Below are positions 1 through 7,540 of a stretch of DNA of 13,494 bases, in pieces; position 1 is the first letter of the stretch; the number at the start of each line of letters is the position of its first letter. The stretch comes from Alphaproteobacteria bacterium (lineage in GTDB: Bacteria > Pseudomonadota > Alphaproteobacteria > Kiloniellales > J153). The notes below the pieces were generated by a model, which did not search any database, was not told the DNA's origin, and saw nothing but the letters and a program-made list of their open reading frames with translations. A program made the position numbers and the translations under genes. Location: assembly GCA_003693905.1 (NCBI GenBank), contig RFLL01000386.1:1-13494 (forward strand). Reading direction: 5' to 3'.

Positions 1-567
1 GCCGAACAGCATCGCTTCGGCATAGAAGAACATGTCGTAGGCGCAGATCAGGCCGACCGCCAGGCACAGAAACTTGATCTGCCAGCGTTGGTCCGGCGTG
101 GTGTTGCGGAACAGCGTTTCCGTCAGCACCAGGCCGGCAACCGCCAGCACCAGACCGACAACGGCGCGCGGAACCACCACGCCCAGGGGATCCACCGCCC
201 ACGGCAGCAGAGCCACCGCCAATCCCGCGGCGGCGATCCCCCCCAGTGCCGCAACGACGTGACGCCGGGCAAGCAGGCGTGGTCGCGGGCCGCCGCGCAC
301 CCAGATCACTGCGGCCAGAAGCACCTGCCAGCCGACAAGGCGCGCGACCTCGAGCCCGGCAACGACCCGCGCACCGTCCCACCACCCGGCATAGTGCAGA
401 GCAGTGGCCGCGGTCCACGCCGCAGAAGTTCCCACCGCCGCAATGAAAAGGATGGCATCCAGACGTTCGCCGCGGCGCAGCAGCCCCGGCAGAAGGACAA
501 GATACGCAAGCGTGCCGAGAGCATAGGTCACCGCGCCGGTCGGTAACGATTGCACCGTCATTCCCAT
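1..567 (-). CDS. prsK: PrsK-type PEP-CTERM system sensor histidine kinase, N-terminal part (cut by left edge)
   Basis: Only the first 187-189 residues are in the window. They form a membrane region with about six hydrophobic segments (roughly residues 8-28, 34-56, 66-88, 102-122, 127-148 and 162-186, counted from the ATG at 561). The stretch at residues 150-186 is what I recognise: LFRNTTPDQRWQIKFLCL followed by the AYDMFFYAEAMLF segment closely resembles the conserved end of the sensor region in PrsK kinases. PrsK pairs with the response regulator PrsR in exosortase/PEP-CTERM systems. The GAF, HisKA and ATPase domains would lie off the left edge, so kinase function is inferred. Two in-frame ATGs (567 and 561) are possible. 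An in-frame TGA sits immediately upstream of 567, and neither start has a clear Shine-Dalgarno. It is divergent from the PEP-CTERM lipoprotein gene prsT, which strongly supports the call. Confidence 0.8.
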   Translation of the reverse strand, partial: MGMTVQSLPTGAVTYALGTLAYLVLLPGLLRRGERLDAILFIAAVGTSAAWTAATALHYAGWWDGARVVAGLEVARLVGWQVLLAAVIWVRGGPRPRLLARRHVVAALGGIAAAGLAVALLPWAVDPLGVVVPRAVVGLVLAVAGLVLTETLFRNTTPDQRWQIKFLCLAVGLICAYDMFFYAEAMLFG

Positions 568-646
568 TCAACTGCATTCAACTGCAAACAGCCGCATGGC
601 CGGATATCAGGGCATTCTCGACCCTGCCAGCACACGGAAACATCCG

Positions 647-657
647 TTCCGATCGGA
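647..657. repeat. Palindromic 11-mer TTCCGATCGGA, copy 1 (prsK side)
   Basis: This contains the perfect 10-base palindrome TCCGATCGGA. The same 11 bases recur at 818-828 in the same intergenic region. It lies 80 to 90 bases upstream of the prsK start. Paired identical palindromes in a divergent control region are typical of a dimeric regulator's operators, but no binding protein is identified. Confidence 0.45.
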
Positions 658-817
658 GGTCACGACCATAATCATACCTCAAAATACAACACCAGGGACA
701 GATCGCTTCCGATAAATAAAATACAGGACGAATTTTATTACATGATATATTTGCAGAAATTGTACATCGGGCTCGAAATCTCCGGACTCGGCCCCGAAGA
801 TTGGAACGATTACGATT

Positions 818-828
818 TTCCGATCGGA
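818..828. repeat. Palindromic 11-mer TTCCGATCGGA, copy 2 (prsT side)
   Basis: This is the second identical copy, 171 bases from the first and about 295 bases upstream of the prsT start. The shorter word CGATCGG is not rare in this GC-rich window, so significance rests on the full 11-base identity and the shared noncoding location. Confidence 0.45.
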
Positions 829-1122
829 TCTCCTGTTCTATATACAAGACGGGCTTGAAAGGGGGCGAACCAGATGCCCGGGGGAAACCGGGGCCCCGGA
901 GATGCCGACCCGCCAGCCCGGTGAATGCGGATTTTCCCGGCTTTCCGGGGCACCGGCCGGGTTCGCGACCACGGCTGGCAATGCCCCCGGAAACCGGGAA
1001 CACCTTTCGGAAATCGGGCACCCCCTTCCCCGAGGCCTGCATATTGTGCTGCCGTATTGGGGATATGTCTGTATTTTCACTCCTGCGCCGTACCGACCAA
1101 CGACCGCCAAGTGATCCGATCC

Positions 1123-3987
1123 ATGCCGAGATTCAGGAACGTCCTCTTCCCACGCGCCGGGCAATCGCAGCGCCGGGCGCGCCCGAGTCGCCGCCGGTGT
1201 GCCGGTCTGCTGGTGATCCTGGCGCTGAGCGGCCTGCTGGCCGCGTGCGATGACGGCGGCACCACGGCTGCACAGTACCTGGAACGGGCCCGGGGCTATT
1301 TCGCGAAAGGCGATCTGGGCGCCACCATCGTGGAATTGAAAAACGCCCTTCAGAAGGACCCCAAGCAAGCCGAGGCCCGGCTGCTTCTCGGCCGGGTCTA
1401 TCTGGAAACTGGAAATCCGGCCGGCGCCGAAAAGGAGCTGCTGCGGGCCCGCGACCTGGGGATCGAACCGCGCCGGGTCGCCGTGCCGTTGGCCCGTGCC
1501 TATGCTCAATCGAACCGCTTTCAGGCAGCGCTGGAGATGCTGGATGCCGTGGCCGCCGATCGCGACCTTCCCGCGGACGAGCGTACGCAGATTGCGCTGC
1601 TGCGCGGTCAGGCCTATCTCGGGCTGAAAAAGTTCGCAGACGCGGAACAGGCTTTCCGGGACGCCCTGGCGCTGGCCGCCAACGAGGGTGACGAGGTTGC
1701 GGCACGCATCGGCCTTGGCCGGACGCTGCTCCTGCAGGGCCGGCTGACAGACGCCGACGCCATGGCCACAGCAGCCCTGGCAACGGCTCCCGAGGCTCCC
1801 GGCGCGCGGCAGCTTCGCGCCGATATCCGTCTGATTCAGGGCCGGTTCTCCGACGCCGTGGAGCTTTACAAGCCCCTGGTCGAGGAAAACCCCACGGTCG
1901 CGGCATACCGCATCCCGCTGGCGTACGCCCAGATGGTCCTCGACGACCCCTACGCAGCGATCGCCAATCTGGACAGCGTCCTGGCCGCCAATCCGCGCAA
2001 TCCGCGCGCCAACTACCTGCGCGGCCTTGCCGCCTTCCTGAAGCAGGATTACGTCGAAGCCCAGACCTTCGGCAACAAGGTCCTGGCCGAGACGCCGGAC
2101 GATCTGCGCGCCAAGCTGCTGGTCGGTGCGGCCAGCTATGCGCTGGGCCAGAACGAAGCGGCATTCCGGCTCTTGTCGCGTTATCTGGCCGAGGTACCGA
2201 ACGACGAGCGGGCGCGGCGCCTGCTTGCCGCAACCCAGCTTCGTCTCGGCGATGCCGATGGGGCCATGGCGACGCTGAAGCCGCTCGGCGCCCTGCAGAG
2301 CGACGATACCCAACTTCTGGCCATGGTCGGGGCGGCGGCGGTCGAAGCCGGCGATCCGATCGGCGCGCGCGCCTACTTCAAACGTGCCGTCGAACTCGAG
2401 CCCGACAGCGCGGCGGCGATGGCCCGGCTTGGCGCCGCCAGCCTGGGAGCCGGCGACACGCAAAGCGCGATTGCCGAACTCGAACAGGCGCTGGAACGCG
2501 ATCCCACCCTGGACCGGGCACTGGTGGCCCTGACACTGGCCCACCTGAAGGCCGGCGACCTGCCGCAGGCGCTGGATGCGGCACAACGCCTGAGTGCCGC
2601 CCAACCCGATCAACCCGCCGGGCCGACCCTGACCGGCCTCGTCTATATCTCGATGCGCGATTTCGACAACGCCCGTCGCGCCTTCGAAGAAGCGCTGAAG
2701 CGCCGCCCCGGGGTGCCCGATGCTGGTGTCAACCTGGCTCTTCTTCAGATACGCGCCGGTGAAGCCGAAGCGGCACGCGCGACCCTCCATGCGGTTCTGG
2801 AAAAGCACCCCGCCAACATCAACGCCCTGCAAGCCCTCTACGATCTGGAATTGCGTCTGGGCCAGTTGCAGCGCCTGCGCCCCTGGCTCGACAAGGCCCT
2901 GAACGCCAACCCCGAGGCGATCGAGGTGCGCACCCTGCTGGGGCGCCTGCTGCTGCAACAAGGCCGCCCCGACGAGGCCCTGCGGCTGACGCGCGACTAC
3001 CTGGCGACCCATTCCGACAACCCGGCCCTGCGCGAGGTGGTCGGACGGGCGCAACTGATGCTCGGCCAGGGAGCCGATGCCGTCCTTACTCTGCGTCCCC
3101 TGGTCGAGGCCAACCCGAAATCGGCCGATGTACGCTTTCTGCTGGCCTTGGCCTTTCAGGCAGCCGGCAACCTAGACGCCTACCGGCGCGAGATCGACGA
3201 GATTCTGAAGCTCCAACCCGACCACCTGGACGCCAACGTCGCCCGCGCCAATCTGCATCTGCGTGACGGGCGCCTGGACGATGCCCAAGCCATCCTCGCC
3301 CGTGTCACGAAGCAGGCCCCGAACAGCGCCCAAGTGCACGAGCTGGCAGGCAACATTGCCATGGCGCGCGGCCGTGCCGCGGAGGCGGTGGCGGCCTACG
3401 CGATGGCGGCCGAGCGCCAGCCTTCCAGCGCGTTGACGATCAAAACCGCGATGGCACAGCTTCGCGCCGGAGCCCGCGAAGACGCGATAGCGACAATGAG
3501 CGACTGGCTGGCGCGCAACCCCGGCGATCTTGCCGTGGCCTCTCTTCTCGGCGTCCAGTACATCCAGATGAACCGGCTGGATGAAGCCCGCAAGACGTTC
3601 GAGCGCATGCTGGAGAGCGCGCCCGACAACGTTGCCGCGCTCAACAACCTGGCCTGGGTCGAAGCCCGCCAGGGCGACCCGGATCAGGCCCTGAAGCATG
3701 CCCGCCGGGCCGCGGAACTGGCGCCCGAAGACGGGGCCGTCAAGGATACGCTGGGGGTCGTCCACCTGGCCCGGGGCGAGGTGGCGCTGGCGCTGGCGGT
3801 TCTGCGCGAAGCGGCCAAGGCCCTGCCCGACAACGCGGAGATCCAGTTCCACTTGGCTCAGGCCCTGGCCCGCAGCGGCGAGCGCGACGAAGCACGGCGG
3901 ATCCTGTCCAGAGTGCTGGCCACCCAGGAGGGCGCCTTTGCACAGCGTCAGGAAGCCGAAGCCTTGCTGCGCCAACTGGGCGAGTAG
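1123..3987 (+). CDS. prsT: PEP-CTERM system TPR-repeat lipoprotein PrsT
   Basis: This is a 954-residue lipoprotein built almost wholly of tetratricopeptide repeats. From the ATG at 1123 there is a basic N-terminus rich in Arg, a hydrophobic stretch at residues 27-41 and a lipobox LLAAC with the lipidated Cys at residue 42, followed by CDDGG. TPR units run from about residue 50 (AQYLERARGYFAKGDL) to the end, with canonical W/L/G/Y-A-F-A-P spacing. The C-terminal repeats begin LNNLAW near residue 840. Size, lipobox and repeat layout match the PrsT family, which accompanies exosortase (XrtA-type) and exopolysaccharide loci and is thought to act as an envelope scaffold. The frame is open further upstream to about 925, but that part is Pro/Arg-rich and precedes the signal peptide, so I reject it. 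No strong Shine-Dalgarno is visible; a GTG at 1111 is an alternative start. The Asp at +2 of the mature protein would suggest inner-membrane retention by the E. coli rule, which may not hold here. Confidence 0.87.
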   Translation: MPRFRNVLFPRAGQSQRRARPSRRRCAGLLVILALSGLLAACDDGGTTAAQYLERARGYFAKGDLGATIVELKNALQKDPKQAEARLLLGRVYLETGNPAGAEKELLRARDLGIEPRRVAVPLARAYAQSNRFQAALEMLDAVAADRDLPADERTQIALLRGQAYLGLKKFADAEQAFRDALALAANEGDEVAARIGLGRTLLLQGRLTDADAMATAALATAPEAPGARQLRADIRLIQGRFSDAVELYKPLVEENPTVAAYRIPLAYAQMVLDDPYAAIANLDSVLAANPRNPRANYLRGLAAFLKQDYVEAQTFGNKVLAETPDDLRAKLLVGAASYALGQNEAAFRLLSRYLAEVPNDERARRLLAATQLRLGDADGAMATLKPLGALQSDDTQLLAMVGAAAVEAGDPIGARAYFKRAVELEPDSAAAMARLGAASLGAGDTQSAIAELEQALERDPTLDRALVALTLAHLKAGDLPQALDAAQRLSAAQPDQPAGPTLTGLVYISMRDFDNARRAFEEALKRRPGVPDAGVNLALLQIRAGEAEAARATLHAVLEKHPANINALQALYDLELRLGQLQRLRPWLDKALNANPEAIEVRTLLGRLLLQQGRPDEALRLTRDYLATHSDNPALREVVGRAQLMLGQGADAVLTLRPLVEANPKSADVRFLLALAFQAAGNLDAYRREIDEILKLQPDHLDANVARANLHLRDGRLDDAQAILARVTKQAPNSAQVHELAGNIAMARGRAAEAVAAYAMAAERQPSSALTIKTAMAQLRAGAREDAIATMSDWLARNPGDLAVASLLGVQYIQMNRLDEARKTFERMLESAPDNVAALNNLAWVEARQGDPDQALKHARRAAELAPEDGAVKDTLGVVHLARGEVALALAVLREAAKALPDNAEIQFHLAQALARSGERDEARRILSRVLATQEGAFAQRQEAEALLRQLGE

Positions 3988-4043
3988 GGTGTCTCCCGAT
4001 CAGACGGCCCAGCCGGCGCCATTGCAACCGGGACTTCCGAGCG

Positions 4044-4077
4044 GCAGAAAGAAAAGGAGCGGCCCCAACCGCAGCTC
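4044..4077 (-). terminator. Candidate terminator of the catabolic operon
   Basis: On the minus strand, downstream of the CoA-transferase stop, GAGC (4077-4074) can pair with GCTC (4060-4057), directly followed by the pyrimidine run CCTTTTCTTTCT. The stem is short (4 bases outside, with an alternative inner GCGG/CCGC pairing), so it is a weak call. It is the only T-rich tract in the 166 bases between the two convergent genes. I see no clear terminator for prsT on the plus strand. Confidence 0.35.
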
Positions 4078-4153
4078 AACGAAATACGAGAGGGTGCCCG
4101 CGAGCGTGCGTGACCGTCCGGCCGCCCGCCCCTTCCTGCGGCAAGCGCCGGGA

Positions 4154-5425
4154 TCACGCGCGCGTCCCTCCGATTTGCGGCCCGGCCCCGGATCCGGTCT
4201 GCGCCCCCGTTTCTGACCCCGTTTCCGGTTCGGGCCCCAGTGCCGCGCCGCAACGGAACATGGCGGCAATCTCCTCGGGACCGTATCCGGCTTCGGCCAG
4301 AACCTCCGCGGTGTGCTGGCCCAGAAGCGGCGCCGGGCGCCTGATGCCGCCCGGCGTGGCGCTGAACTTCACCGGCAGGCCGATGGTCTGCATGCGCCCG
4401 GCGACCGGATGGTCAAGCTCCGGCACCATGTCCCGTGCGAGGGTCTGGGGATGGTCGTGCATCTCGGTGATGCTGAGCACCGGCCCGGCCGGCAGCCCGC
4501 CGGCCTCGAAGACGTCAAGCCACTCCGCCGTCGTGCGTTTGCGCAGGATCGCGTTCAGCACTGCTTCCAGTTCGAGGCGGTGGCGCATCCGGTCCGCATT
4601 GGTGGCGAAGCGCAGATCGGCGCACAGCTCAGGCGCACCGATCAGGTGGGCCAGACGCTCCCAGTTGGCCTGGTTCGCCGCGCCGACATTGATCCAGCCA
4701 TCGGCGGTCTCGAACGCCTGATAGGGTGCGTTGAGGGGGTGGGCCGAGCCCATCGGCCCCGGCGCGACACCGGTGGCAAAAGCGATGGCCGACTGCCAAT
4801 AGGTGTGGGTGATCGCCGCTTCGTAGAGCGACGTATCGACCCTCTGCCCTTGCCCGGTCTGCAACTTGTGCGCATAGGCGGCGGTGGCACCCATTGCCCC
4901 GAGAATGCCGGCGGTAATGTCCGATACCGGCGCGCCAACCTTGACCGGCGGCCGCCCCGGCGCTTCGCCGGTGATCGACATCAGCCCCGACATGCCCTGC
5001 GTGATCAGATCGAACCCGCCCCGGTCGGCATAGGGGCCGGTACGGCCAAACCCGGATATCTCCACATAGATCAGGCCCGGATTTTCCACCCGCAGCGTCT
5101 CATAGCCCAGACCGAGCTTGTCCATCGTCCCCTTGCGATAGTTCTCGATCACGACATCGGCTCTGCGCAGCAGGCGACGCAGCACCTGCCTGGCCTCCCG
5201 CTTCTTGAGATCCAGGGCCACACCGCGCTTGTTGCGGTTCATCATCATGTAGGCGGCGCTTTCGCCGTTGATGTCCGGCGGCACGCTGTGGCGGGTATCG
5301 TCGCCTGAGGGCTTCTCCACCTTGATCACGTCAGCGCCCATATCGGCAAGCATCAGGCCGCAGACCGGGCCGGCCATGATATGCGCCAGCTCGATCACGC
5401 GGCAGCCGCTCAACGGTCCTCCCAT
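4154..5425 (-). CDS. CaiB/BaiF family (class III) CoA-transferase
   Basis: This is a 423-residue enzyme expected to move CoA from an acyl-CoA donor onto a carboxylic acid in the cytoplasm. It opens with the family signature LSGCRVIELAHIMAGPVCG, then LADMGADVIKVEKPSGDDTR, NRNKRGVALDLK and IYVEISGFGRTGPYADRGGFD. The catalytic Asp that forms the aspartyl-CoA mixed anhydride is Asp169, in VGAPVSDITAG; this is the same number as in formyl-CoA transferase. GLPAGPV (310-316) near the C-terminus is also typical. The ATG at 5425 is one base past the stop of the upstream crotonase gene (TGAGATG), implying translational coupling; longer N-terminal readings are crotonase sequence in another frame. Residues 397 to 423 are an odd low-complexity tail with a repeated ETGS/ETGA/QTGS unit. 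Acid and donor specificity cannot be told from the sequence; being last in an operon with a TRAP importer suggests it activates the imported acid or a product of it. Confidence 0.9.
   Translation of the reverse strand: MGGPLSGCRVIELAHIMAGPVCGLMLADMGADVIKVEKPSGDDTRHSVPPDINGESAAYMMMNRNKRGVALDLKKREARQVLRRLLRRADVVIENYRKGTMDKLGLGYETLRVENPGLIYVEISGFGRTGPYADRGGFDLITQGMSGLMSITGEAPGRPPVKVGAPVSDITAGILGAMGATAAYAHKLQTGQGQRVDTSLYEAAITHTYWQSAIAFATGVAPGPMGSAHPLNAPYQAFETADGWINVGAANQANWERLAHLIGAPELCADLRFATNADRMRHRLELEAVLNAILRKRTTAEWLDVFEAGGLPAGPVLSITEMHDHPQTLARDMVPELDHPVAGRMQTIGLPVKFSATPGGIRRPAPLLGQHTAEVLAEAGYGPEEIAAMFRCGAALGPEPETGSETGAQTGSGAGPQIGGTRA
4190..4225 (-). repeat. 12-base tandem repeat in the CoA-transferase C-terminal tail
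   Basis: Three in-frame 12-base units on the minus strand (GAAACGGGGTCA, GAAACGGGGGCG, CAGACCGGATCC) encode ETGS, ETGA and QTGS, residues 401-412. The third unit is diverged. The repeats lie beyond the conserved family domain, at the extreme C-terminus. Confidence 0.6.
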
Positions 5426-5426
5426 C

Positions 5427-6206
5427 TCAGACGCCCTTCCACTTCGGCCGACGTTTGGCGAGGAAGGCTTCCATGCCTTCCCTGAAGTCGGCACTCATGT
5501 AGCATTCGACGATCAGGTCCGAGTCGTCAGCACCCGGTCCATCGACACGAAGACGGCGCAGCGCCTCCTTGGTGGCGCGCATGGTCAAAGGCGCATGCTG
5601 CTTGAGCATGTCGGCGATCTCGACCGCCCGCGCCCGCACCGCCGCCGCATCCGTCGCGACCTCCATGACCAGTCCCGCAGCCTTTGCTTCCTCCGCCCCC
5701 ATCAGGCGCGCGGTCAGGATCAGTTCGCGCACCCGCCCCGACCCGATCAGCGCCGCCATCCGGTTGAGGTTGCCAATCGACAGACAATTGCCCAGCGTAC
5801 GGGCGATCGGGAATCCGAATCTGAGTTGCGCATCGCAAATGCGCAGGTCGCAGGCGGCAGCAATGGCGGCGCCACCGCCGGTACAGGCGCCAGCGATGGC
5901 GGCGATGGTGGGCACCGGGCAGCGTTCGATGTCATCCAGCACGCGCTCCATCCGGGCTTCGTAGTCGAGCGCGTGCTGCGGCTCGGTGAAGGCCCGGAAT
6001 TGGGCCATATCGGTGCCAGCGGCAAAGGCCCGCCCGCCAGCGCCCGAGATGATCAGCGCCCGCACCTCGCCGCCAAGGCGGATGTTGCGGCAGACCTTGG
6101 CCAGCGCATCGTACATCCCGAAGGTCAGCGCGTTGCGGGCTTCGGGCCGGTTAAAGGTCACGTGCCCGATCCCGTCGCGGACCTCGTACAGCAGTTCATT
6201 TCTCAC
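5427..6206 (-). CDS. Crotonase-fold enoyl-CoA hydratase/isomerase family protein
   Basis: This is a 259-residue crotonase-superfamily enzyme acting on acyl-CoA thioesters. Visible landmarks are VTFNRPEARNAL (16-27), the first oxyanion-hole element FAAGTDMAQF (61-70) and the second, GACTGGGAAIAAACDLRI (106-123). It is unusual at the active site. The position of rat hydratase Glu144 is Ala114 (GGGAAIA instead of GGGCELA), and the position of Glu164 aligns with Ile134 in FGFPIARTLGN. Both acid/base glutamates of classical hydration therefore seem absent, while the CoA-thioester oxyanion hole is kept. The enzyme may be an isomerase, hydrolase, lyase or a hydratase with other catalytic residues. 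The start is a GTG at 6206, preceded by GGGGAAG at about 8 bases. It lies 51 bases after dctM, and the next gene starts one base after its TGA, so it is part of the same operon. Confidence 0.87.
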   Translation of the reverse strand: MRNELLYEVRDGIGHVTFNRPEARNALTFGMYDALAKVCRNIRLGGEVRALIISGAGGRAFAAGTDMAQFRAFTEPQHALDYEARMERVLDDIERCPVPTIAAIAGACTGGGAAIAAACDLRICDAQLRFGFPIARTLGNCLSIGNLNRMAALIGSGRVRELILTARLMGAEEAKAAGLVMEVATDAAAVRARAVEIADMLKQHAPLTMRATKEALRRLRVDGPGADDSDLIVECYMSADFREGMEAFLAKRRPKWKGV

Positions 6207-6257
6207 AGCGATCTTCCCCGCTCTCCAACTCGACGATACCGACCTGCCGATGCCGGC

Positions 6258-7538
6258 CTAGCGATAAAAGTACTCGACCAGAAACATCGGGATCGCGGGA
6301 ATGTAGGTGCATAGGATGAGAACCGCCAGCAAAACGGCAATGAACCAGATGTTGACCTTGGTTACTTCCCATACATTCGCCCGCGCCACCGCACAGGCGG
6401 TAATCAACACGCTGGCCACCGGCGGAGTCTGCTGACCGATCGCCAGGTTCAGCGTCACCACCAGGCCGAAATGCACCGGATCGATACCTGCGGCGTTGAT
6501 CAGCGGCATGACGACCGGCACCACCAGGATGATCGCCGCCGCCGAGTGCAGAAAAAATCCGATGACAAGGAAGAAGAAGTTGAGAATCAGCAAGATCACC
6601 CACTGATTGTTGGTCAGATCGAGGATGCCCGCAGCCAGTTCCTGCGGCAGGCGCGCGCGCGTCAGAAACCCGCCCATCAGCACCGATGCCGCGACCAGCA
6701 GCATGACCACCGCCGTCTGTATTCCACCGTCGAGCATCGCGCGCTTGAGGTGACGGAAATCCATCTCCTGATACCAGAGGCCGACCAGGCTGGCCGCGAT
6801 CACCGCCAGTCCGGCGGCCTCGGTCGCGGTGACAAAACCGCCGAAGATGCCACCGAGAATGATGACCGGCAGCGTGAAGGCGGGCAGGGCGGCACGGAAA
6901 GTTTCGCCGAGGCGCTTCATGTTGAATGCTTCCTCGACCGGCAGGTTGTAGCGCCGGGCGAAGATTGCAGCGACGGCCATCAGTCCCGCCGCGCCAAGAA
7001 GGCCGGGAATGAAACCGGCGATGAAGAGCTGCTCGACCGAGGTATTGGCCGAGGTGGCATAGAGGATCATCGGTATAGAAGGCGGGATGATGATCGCCAG
7101 CGATGCCGAGGAAGAGGTGACCGCGGCGGCAAAGGGCGCCTTGTACCCGCGCTTCTTCATCTGCGGGATCAATACCGAGCCCAGTGCGGCAACATCGGCC
7201 ACGGCCGAGCCGGAGATCTCCGCAAAGAACAGCGAAACCCCGATTGTGACCATGGAAAGGCCGCCGCGCACGAACCCGACCAGCGCCGAGACGAAGTTGA
7301 TCAGGCGATCGGTAACACCCCCCGCATTCATGATCGAGCCGGCGAGCACGAACATCGGAATTGCGATCAGCGAAAACTTGGTGGAGCCGTCATACATGTC
7401 TAGCGCTACCGTTACGAGGCTGGACAGCCCCTCGGTTGCCAGAAGCCCGATGATCGCGGAAACGGCGAGCGCAACGGCAATCGGCACGTTGATGCAGATC
7501 ATCGCCACCAACGCCAGGAAAATCAGCAGCATCAGCAT
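6258..7538 (-). CDS. dctM: TRAP transporter large permease subunit, DctM family
   Basis: This is a 426-residue inner-membrane protein, the usual DctM length, with about a dozen hydrophobic segments. It forms the ion-coupled channel of a tripartite ATP-independent periplasmic (TRAP) carboxylate importer. Family hallmarks are FSLIAIPMFVLAGSIMNAGG (55-74), FAEISGSAVADVAALGSVLI (105-124), LAIIIPPSIPMILYA (147-161), TATEAAG (237-243) and a C-terminal IDPVHFGLVVTLNLAIGQQT (352-371). The ATG at 7538 lies two bases after the stop of dctQ (TGACGATG), consistent with coupled translation; an in-frame ATG two codons later is also possible. A longer upstream reading would run through dctQ in another frame and is rejected. 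Confidence 0.94.
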   Translation of the reverse strand: MLMLLIFLALVAMICINVPIAVALAVSAIIGLLATEGLSSLVTVALDMYDGSTKFSLIAIPMFVLAGSIMNAGGVTDRLINFVSALVGFVRGGLSMVTIGVSLFFAEISGSAVADVAALGSVLIPQMKKRGYKAPFAAAVTSSSASLAIIIPPSIPMILYATSANTSVEQLFIAGFIPGLLGAAGLMAVAAIFARRYNLPVEEAFNMKRLGETFRAALPAFTLPVIILGGIFGGFVTATEAAGLAVIAASLVGLWYQEMDFRHLKRAMLDGGIQTAVVMLLVAASVLMGGFLTRARLPQELAAGILDLTNNQWVILLILNFFFLVIGFFLHSAAAIILVVPVVMPLINAAGIDPVHFGLVVTLNLAIGQQTPPVASVLITACAVARANVWEVTKVNIWFIAVLLAVLILCTYIPAIPMFLVEYFYR

Positions 7539-7540
7539 CG

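Larger units (their letters stand above)
562..1122. promoter_or_regulatory. Divergent prsK-prsT intergenic region
   Basis: No credible gene was found here. The stretch at about 664-850 is much richer in A and T than the rest of the window and is the likely promoter zone for both genes. It is flanked by two palindromic 11-mers (647-657 and 818-828). From about 876 to 1040 the base composition flips to very GC-rich, with repeated CCGG and GGAAA words that could fold into strong hairpins in the prsT 5' leader. A 10-base tandem duplication (ATTCAACTGC twice, 566-585) overlaps the prsK start. I could not find a convincing -24/-12 (sigma-54) promoter, although PrsK/PrsR systems are associated with RpoN-dependent regulation. 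Confidence 0.5.

Noticed and set aside
550..858. Small plus-strand open frame of 102 codons in the prsK-prsT gap.
   Set aside because: It starts inside the 5' end of prsK on the opposite strand, has no ribosome site and no recognisable features, and crosses the AT-rich promoter zone.
863..878. Possible sigma-54 -24/-12 site (GG...GC with correct 10-base spacing) upstream of prsT.
   Set aside because: Only the GG, C, T and GC positions agree; the TGGCAC and TTGCA blocks are otherwise poor, and it lies about 245 bases from the start in a GC-rich tract where such matches occur by chance.
925..1122. N-terminal extension of prsT by 66 codons.
   Set aside because: It would place a Pro/Arg-rich segment ahead of a clear lipoprotein signal peptide, preventing normal export; the ATG at 1123 gives a proper signal sequence.
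838..3054. Long open frame on the minus strand (738 codons) opposite prsT, and similar long antisense frames opposite the CoA-transferase (4313-5308, plus strand) and aminotransferase (9422-10528, plus strand).
   Set aside because: They are antisense to genes with unmistakable family motifs, are rich in Arg/Gly/Gln/His with no recognisable domain, and are expected by-products of high-GC third positions.
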